Shown here one piece after another: positions 59,939-64,000 of a stretch of DNA of 64,000 nucleotides. Position numbers and translations under genes: made by a program. The first letter of the stretch is position 1. The number at the start of each line of letters is the position of its first letter. The stretch comes from Pedobacter planticolens. Lineage in GTDB: Bacteria; Bacteroidota; Bacteroidia; Sphingobacteriales; Sphingobacteriaceae. The notes beneath the pieces were generated by a model, which worked only from the letters and a program-made list of their open reading frames with translations, did no database searches and was not told where the DNA came from. The stretch spans positions 62,001 through 126,000 of the forward strand of contig NZ_WNXD01000002.1 in the NCBI RefSeq assembly GCF_014172375.1, given 5' to 3'.

Positions 59939-60538
59939 TTGTCTTTTGTGAGAAAAGTCTGTTGCATTTTTATTTTATGTTTTTTTACCTGCATTACATT
60001 TGCACAAAATGTTGCTTCTGTTAATGGGAAATCTATAAGCAGCAAGGAGTTTATGTGGGTTTATAAGAAAAATCATGCGGGTATTGCAACTGCAACTTAT
60101 CAGGATTTAGCGTCTTACCTAAATCTTTACCTAAATTTTAAATTAAAGGTTACTGAGGCAAGAGTAATGAATTTAGATGCTGATACTGCTTATAAAAAAG
60201 AAATTAACGGATACGAAAATGCTTTAAAAGCTCAAAAAAAGACTTCCCCAAAAAATATCGAGTATAATTTTATTATGAACGAATACAGGGAAGGCGTTTT
60301 GATGTTTAACATATCCGAAAAAAAGATTTGGAGTAAAATACAAGATAGCGAAGCCGCAATTGAAGAATTTTACAACAAAAATGTGAACGCTTACAGTGGT
60401 AAAAGTTTTGATGATGTGCGTGGGCAAGTTACTGCAGATTATCAGCAAAGCTTAGAAAACGAATGGATTAAAACATTAAGAACAAAATACACGGTAAAAG
60501 TTAACGAAGACGAACTGAGAAAGCTGGCCAAGCTTTAA
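59939..60538 (+). CDS. SurA-like periplasmic chaperone lacking a PPIase domain
   Basis: A 199-residue exported protein beginning at TTG (or GTG 59948), signal peptide ending ITFAQNVASV. It has the N-terminal chaperone half of a peptidyl-prolyl isomerase (YQDLASYLNLYLNFKLKVTEA, IEYNFIMNEYREGVLMFNISE) and the C-terminal end (VRGQVTADYQQSLENEWIKT), but the PPIC/rotamase core is absent. It lies directly upstream of a full SurA-like gene. It is either a specialised chaperone or a shortened paralogue. Confidence 0.8.
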   Translation: MSFVRKVCCIFILCFFTCITFAQNVASVNGKSISSKEFMWVYKKNHAGIATATYQDLASYLNLYLNFKLKVTEARVMNLDADTAYKKEINGYENALKAQKKTSPKNIEYNFIMNEYREGVLMFNISEKKIWSKIQDSEAAIEEFYNKNVNAYSGKSFDDVRGQVTADYQQSLENEWIKTLRTKYTVKVNEDELRKLAKL

Positions 60539-60560
60539 TTAGCTATGCGCCGAATAATAT

Positions 60561-60568
60561 TAACTTTG
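60561..60568 (+). promoter_or_regulatory. TAnnTTTG -7 box of the SurA-like gene
   Basis: TAACTTTG, 29 nt before the ATG at 60598. It gives the SurA gene its own promoter within a gene-dense run. Confidence 0.6.
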
Positions 60569-60597
60569 CAATAGAAATACAATTGAACAAAAAAAGA

Positions 60598-61959
60598 ATG
60601 AAGAAATTTTTATTATTAGCAGGCGGTTTAATGTGTCTGTTTTTAAATGTACAAGCTCAAAAAACAAACCTCGATAAAGTTGTTGCTGTGGTAGGAAGTA
60701 ATATTATCCTATTATCTGATTTAAATCAACAATATGCTATTTATTTGAATCAAGGTAATCCGGCAGATGAAAAAGCAAAATGTTATTTTTTGCAACAAAT
60801 GTTGGTTCAAAAATTATTAAAACAACAAGCAGAAATAGATTCAATTATGGTTGATGATAGCCAAGTTGATGATGCGCTAGATAAACGCATGCGTTACCAG
60901 ATACAACGTATGGGTGGACAAGAGCGCTTAGAACAATTTCTTCAAAAATCTGTATTGCAGTACAAAGATGAAATGAGACCAGACATTAAAGAAGGTTTAA
61001 TTGCTGAGAAAATGCAAGCAAAAATTACTGAAAACACGAACGTTACTCCGTTAGAGGTTAAAAAGTATTTCGATACGTATAAAAAAGATAGTTTGCCAGA
61101 TATTGGTACTGAAGTAGAAGTTGGTGAGATTGCTTTATATCCAAAATTAACTAAAGCAGAAAAACAAAAATATTTCGATAAGCTTGATGCGATTAGATTA
61201 CGTATTAAAAGTGGTGAAGATTTCAGTTTCTTAGCTAAAACGTATTCTGAAGATCCAGGTTCGGCATCAGAAGGTGGAGATTTAGGCTTTTTTGATAGAA
61301 CGATGATGGTGAAAGAATTTACTGCTTGGGCATTTAAATTAAAAGCTGGCGACATGTCTCCAGTTTTCGAAACTGAAAATGGTTACCATATTTTACAAGT
61401 AATTGAGCGTCGTGGTGAGCAAGTACATGCAAGACATATCTTAATTAGGCCACAAACTACTCCTGCAAGTTTAGAGCGAGTGAGACTAAAAGCAGATAGT
61501 ATTTACAAAGACATTAACGATAAAAAATTACCTTTCTTTTCTGCTGCTTCGCTGTATTCAGATAATAAGGAAACTCAATACAATGGCGGTATGATGTTGT
61601 ATGCAGATAACCAAACTTCAAGAACAACTTTTATTCCAGTAGAAAAAATAGACCCTGCTGTGTTTGTTGTAATTGATACTATGAAAGTTGGCAACATCTC
61701 TAAACCTGTTGCATTTAACAGTGCACAAGATGGAAAAGAAGGTTATAAAATATTCTTATTGAAATCTAAAATACCTCCTCATAAAGGTAATTTAGATCAA
61801 GATTATCCTAAATTTAAAGAGCGAGCTCAAAAAGAAAAAGAAGCTCGTGTAATGAGCGAATGGTTCCAAAAACGCAAAGAAACTACTTATATTAGGGTTG
61901 ATGATGAGTTTGCAACTTGTGATGAGATGAAACTTTGGGTTAATAAGGATAAGAAATAA
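60598..61959 (+). CDS. surA: SurA-like peptidyl-prolyl isomerase (parvulin type)
   Basis: A 453-residue exported chaperone for outer-membrane proteins. A signal peptide ends NVQAQ. A SurA N-terminal domain (LDKVVAVVGSNIILLSDLNQQY) is followed by two PPIC parvulin regions (about 170-270: RIKSGEDFSFLAKTYSEDPG, SEGGDLGFFDRTMMVKEFTA; and about 275-375: VHARHILIRPQTT). The ATG 60598 is used; a TTG five codons earlier is possible. MoxR gene follows by 3 nt. Confidence 0.92.
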   Translation: MKKFLLLAGGLMCLFLNVQAQKTNLDKVVAVVGSNIILLSDLNQQYAIYLNQGNPADEKAKCYFLQQMLVQKLLKQQAEIDSIMVDDSQVDDALDKRMRYQIQRMGGQERLEQFLQKSVLQYKDEMRPDIKEGLIAEKMQAKITENTNVTPLEVKKYFDTYKKDSLPDIGTEVEVGEIALYPKLTKAEKQKYFDKLDAIRLRIKSGEDFSFLAKTYSEDPGSASEGGDLGFFDRTMMVKEFTAWAFKLKAGDMSPVFETENGYHILQVIERRGEQVHARHILIRPQTTPASLERVRLKADSIYKDINDKKLPFFSAASLYSDNKETQYNGGMMLYADNQTSRTTFIPVEKIDPAVFVVIDTMKVGNISKPVAFNSAQDGKEGYKIFLLKSKIPPHKGNLDQDYPKFKERAQKEKEARVMSEWFQKRKETTYIRVDDEFATCDEMKLWVNKDKK

Positions 61960-61962
61960 AGA

Positions 61963-62925
61963 ATGCAGTTTAATAACGAGGTCGAAGCCGTAGATGCCCT
62001 ACACCAGTCCTTTAAAAACATTAAAGCCGAAATTGGTAAAGTTGTTATTGGGCAGGATGAAATCATAAAATCTGTTTTGATTGCGATTTTTAGCAATGGG
62101 CATTGTTTATTGGTTGGCGTACCTGGTTTGGCAAAAACATTACTAGTTCAAACTGTATCAAATGTTTTAGACCTCGATTTTAATCGTATACAGTTTACAC
62201 CAGATTTAATGCCCAGTGATATTATTGGAGCAGAAATTTTAGGAGAAGATCGTCACTTTAAATTTATAAAAGGCCCAATATTTTCTAATATTATTTTGGC
62301 AGATGAGATTAATCGTACACCGCCAAAAACGCAAGCTGCTTTATTAGAAGCCATGCAAGAAAAAGCGGTTACCGCAGCGGGTCATACTCACATTTTACCT
62401 CAACCTTTCTTCGTTTTAGCTACTCAAAATCCTATTGAACAGGAAGGAACTTATCCACTTCCAGAAGCACAGTTAGATCGTTTTATGTTTAATATTCAGT
62501 TAAATTATCCAGCATTTGCTGATGAATTAACAATTGTAAAAAACACAACAAGCAATAGAGAGGTTAAGCTAGAGAAAATTATCGGCGCTAAAGAAATTCA
62601 GTATTTTCAGAAACTGATTAGAAATATTCCGGTGACTGATAATGTATTGGAATATGCTGTTAAACTAGCTGCTAAAACTCGTCCAAATACTGCATTAGCT
62701 TCAGAAACAATTAATAATTATGTTTCTTGGGGTGCTGGACCAAGAGCATCACAGTTTTTAGTTTTAGGCGCTAAATGTCATGCAGCTATTTCTGGCAAAT
62801 ATGCTCCTGATATTGAAGATGTTCAAGCAGTTGCAGAACCTATTTTACGACACAGAATTGTGCGTAATTACAGAGCTGAGGCTGAAGGTTTATCTATCGA
62901 ACAGATTATTAAAGATTTATTTTAG
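61963..62925 (+). CDS. MoxR family AAA+ ATPase
   Basis: A 320-residue AAA+ ATPase. Walker A is GVPGLAKT (52-59). FTPDLMPSDIIGAEIL, NIILADEINRTPPKTQAALLEAMQE (Walker B) and VLATQNPIEQEGTYPLPEAQLDRFMF (sensor 1 and Arg finger) are all present. MoxR ATPases act as chaperones that mature metalloproteins or complexes, often beside DUF58 and von Willebrand genes; none is in the window (the next gene is convergent). It starts 3 nt after the SurA gene, so co-transcription is likely. Confidence 0.93.
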   Translation: MQFNNEVEAVDALHQSFKNIKAEIGKVVIGQDEIIKSVLIAIFSNGHCLLVGVPGLAKTLLVQTVSNVLDLDFNRIQFTPDLMPSDIIGAEILGEDRHFKFIKGPIFSNIILADEINRTPPKTQAALLEAMQEKAVTAAGHTHILPQPFFVLATQNPIEQEGTYPLPEAQLDRFMFNIQLNYPAFADELTIVKNTTSNREVKLEKIIGAKEIQYFQKLIRNIPVTDNVLEYAVKLAAKTRPNTALASETINNYVSWGAGPRASQFLVLGAKCHAAISGKYAPDIEDVQAVAEPILRHRIVRNYRAEAEGLSIEQIIKDLF

Positions 62926-62926
62926 C

Positions 62927-63805
62927 CTATTTCAACTGCCCCATTAAATTGGGATAATCCGTTATAATTCCGTCAACACCAAGGTTCATCATGTACTCAA
63001 TATCTTTTACTGAGTTTACCGTCCATGGAATAATCTTCACACCCGCAGCATGACATTTATCCACTAAGTTTTTACCTACTAAAACAGAATACGGACTATA
63101 AATGGTTGGGTTAAATCCTAAATCTTTAATATTATTTTCAAAATCTTCCTTTTCATCTATGCCTAATGAAGTACGCATTTTAGGATATTTTTTATGCAGA
63201 TATTGTAATGTACGAATATCAAAAGACTGAATAATCACGCGTTTTTCTAACTTTTTCTTTTTCACAATTTCCATGATGATATCTACAAATTCTTCTGGAC
63301 TTGGCTGAAATTCAACATCACCTTTGCGGATTAGCTTAGTTTCGATGTTATAATCTGGTTTTGCCAATTTATTCAGTTTCACATACGTTTCAACGGAATC
63401 TATTAATTCTCCCAATAAAGGTTTATAGGCTTTAATTTTTTGCTGACCAGGAAAACGAGGATGGATTTTACTACCTACATCGAATTTCTTTACTTCTTCA
63501 TAATCCATTTTAAAGATGTTATATTTTTTTTCGTCTTTTAATGAGATTGATTTTCCATCAGGTGTTAAGCTATATTCGTGATTAAAATAAGGTTCTTGAG
63601 AAACTACTGCTTTTTTGTCTTTAGAAATTACAATCTCCATTTCTAAGGTTGTAGCACCTAGTTGCAATCCTTTTATCATTGCTGGAATTGTATTTTCTGG
63701 CATGATTCCTCTAGCACCGCGATGACCTTGCACATCGAATTTTTGTTGAGCTAAAACGCTCAGAGAAATACTTAATAATGAAATTAATAGTAGGTGTTTT
63801 TTCAT
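62927..63805 (-). CDS. Glycerophosphodiester phosphodiesterase
   Basis: A 292-residue exported phosphodiesterase. The signal peptide ends LSVLAQQ. HRGARGIMPENTIPAMIKGLQLGAT is the GDPD N-terminal signature with two His/Arg, and VIIQSFDIRTLQYLHKK and IPWTVNSVKDIEYMMNLGVDGIITDYPN follow. It cleaves glycerophosphodiesters to glycerol-3-phosphate and an alcohol. It is convergent with MoxR with a 1-nt gap. Confidence 0.93.
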   Translation of the reverse strand: MKKHLLLISLLSISLSVLAQQKFDVQGHRGARGIMPENTIPAMIKGLQLGATTLEMEIVISKDKKAVVSQEPYFNHEYSLTPDGKSISLKDEKKYNIFKMDYEEVKKFDVGSKIHPRFPGQQKIKAYKPLLGELIDSVETYVKLNKLAKPDYNIETKLIRKGDVEFQPSPEEFVDIIMEIVKKKKLEKRVIIQSFDIRTLQYLHKKYPKMRTSLGIDEKEDFENNIKDLGFNPTIYSPYSVLVGKNLVDKCHAAGVKIIPWTVNSVKDIEYMMNLGVDGIITDYPNLMGQLK

Positions 63806-63885
63806 AGTTGAGTTGTAGTCAATAATAACGCCAAATTTTAAAATTTATTCGGTTCTGATAATCGCACAAACATAAACCAACAAAA

Positions 63886-63912
63886 AAGGATTTCAGCAAA
63901 GCCAAAATCCTT
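63886..63912 (-). terminator. Probable terminator of the edge gene
   Basis: AAGGATTT (63886-63893) pairs with AAATCCTT (63905-63912) and, read on the minus strand, is followed by a T-run. It ends the gene whose stop is at 63937. Confidence 0.6.
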
Positions 63913-63936
63913 AAGATTTATATTTGGTTATTTTGG

Positions 63937-64000
63937 TTAACGTTCTGCCAAAGTAAAAATTTGGCTCATAATATTCCAGTTTCCATCAGATTGACGTTCC
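63937..64000 (-). CDS. C-terminal fragment of an unidentified protein
   Basis: The last 20 residues (ERQSDGNWNIMSQIFTLAER) of a minus-strand gene running out of the window. The pattern W-x-I near a short end resembles SnoaL/DUF4440-like proteins, but the fragment is too short to name. A terminator-like hairpin follows the stop. Confidence 0.5.
   Translation of the reverse strand, partial: ERQSDGNWNIMSQIFTLAER

Overview
The window looks like chromosome of a Bacteroidota bacterium of the Sphingobacteriaceae, most like Pedobacter. The DNA is AT-rich. Promoters follow the Bacteroidota -7 consensus TAnnTTTG, and Shine-Dalgarno sites are mostly weak. Gene content also fits: BshA and YtxJ (bacillithiol), Mqo, FabV, a DUF6428 arsenic-type operon, a 3-keto-glycoside sugar operon, a SurA-like/MoxR run and a lamin-tail surface protein. 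The genus is an inference from gene content, because no rRNA or tRNA gene lies in the window.

Layout. 1-6095: a sugar-oxidation operon with two Gfo/Idh/MocA oxidoreductases (the first cut by the window edge), two TIM-barrel isomerases, a cytochrome c lipoprotein, a DUF1080 hydrolase and a transporter. 6139-14407: YtxH protein, lamin-tail surface protein, asd, PBP4-type peptidase, small conserved genes and a GH20 hexosaminidase. 14408-15193 is gene-free and holds a 21-bp tandem array. 15194-16708 is a GT39-like membrane protein, followed by a composite inverted repeat. 17175-35152 is mostly housekeeping: an MBL-rhodanese fusion, asparaginase, TatD, FKBPs, NrnA-like DHH protein, ndk, DciA-like/RecF, TPR protein, ribH, YtxJ, mqo, OsmC, lipA, an ECF sigma/anti-sigma pair and NnrD/E.

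35268-40657 is the most distinctive locus. Seven overlapping or near-overlapping genes encode an FAD oxidoreductase, a methyltransferase, a type III polyketide synthase, a FabZ-like dehydratase, a ketoacyl-ACP synthase, an ACP and a phosphopantetheinyl transferase. Together they look like a self-contained fatty-acyl to type III polyketide lipid pathway. Downstream lie uvrA (40919-43765), a repeat-rich 1-kb gap with a second 21-bp tandem array, fabV, an arsR-DUF6428-arsC operon without an efflux pump, a pirin, a PaaE-like reductase, a lytic transglycosylase, an RluB-type pseudouridine synthase with a repetitive basic N-terminus, a lactonase, bshA, tilS, an OstA/LptA-like protein, rdgB with an unknown (perhaps HolD-like) partner, two SurA-like chaperones, a MoxR ATPase and a glycerophosphodiesterase.

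Three non-coding themes recur. (1) REP-like palindromes (GTCATTC..GAATCTC type) sit in many intergenic gaps. (2) Three copies of a longer structured element, each with a REP palindrome in its loop, lie at about 16896, 40742 and 44056. (3) Several genes (ribH, lipA, ostA-like, tilS, tatD, ansA) have a perfect TAnnTTTG box only 3-6 nt before the start codon, which suggests leaderless mRNAs.
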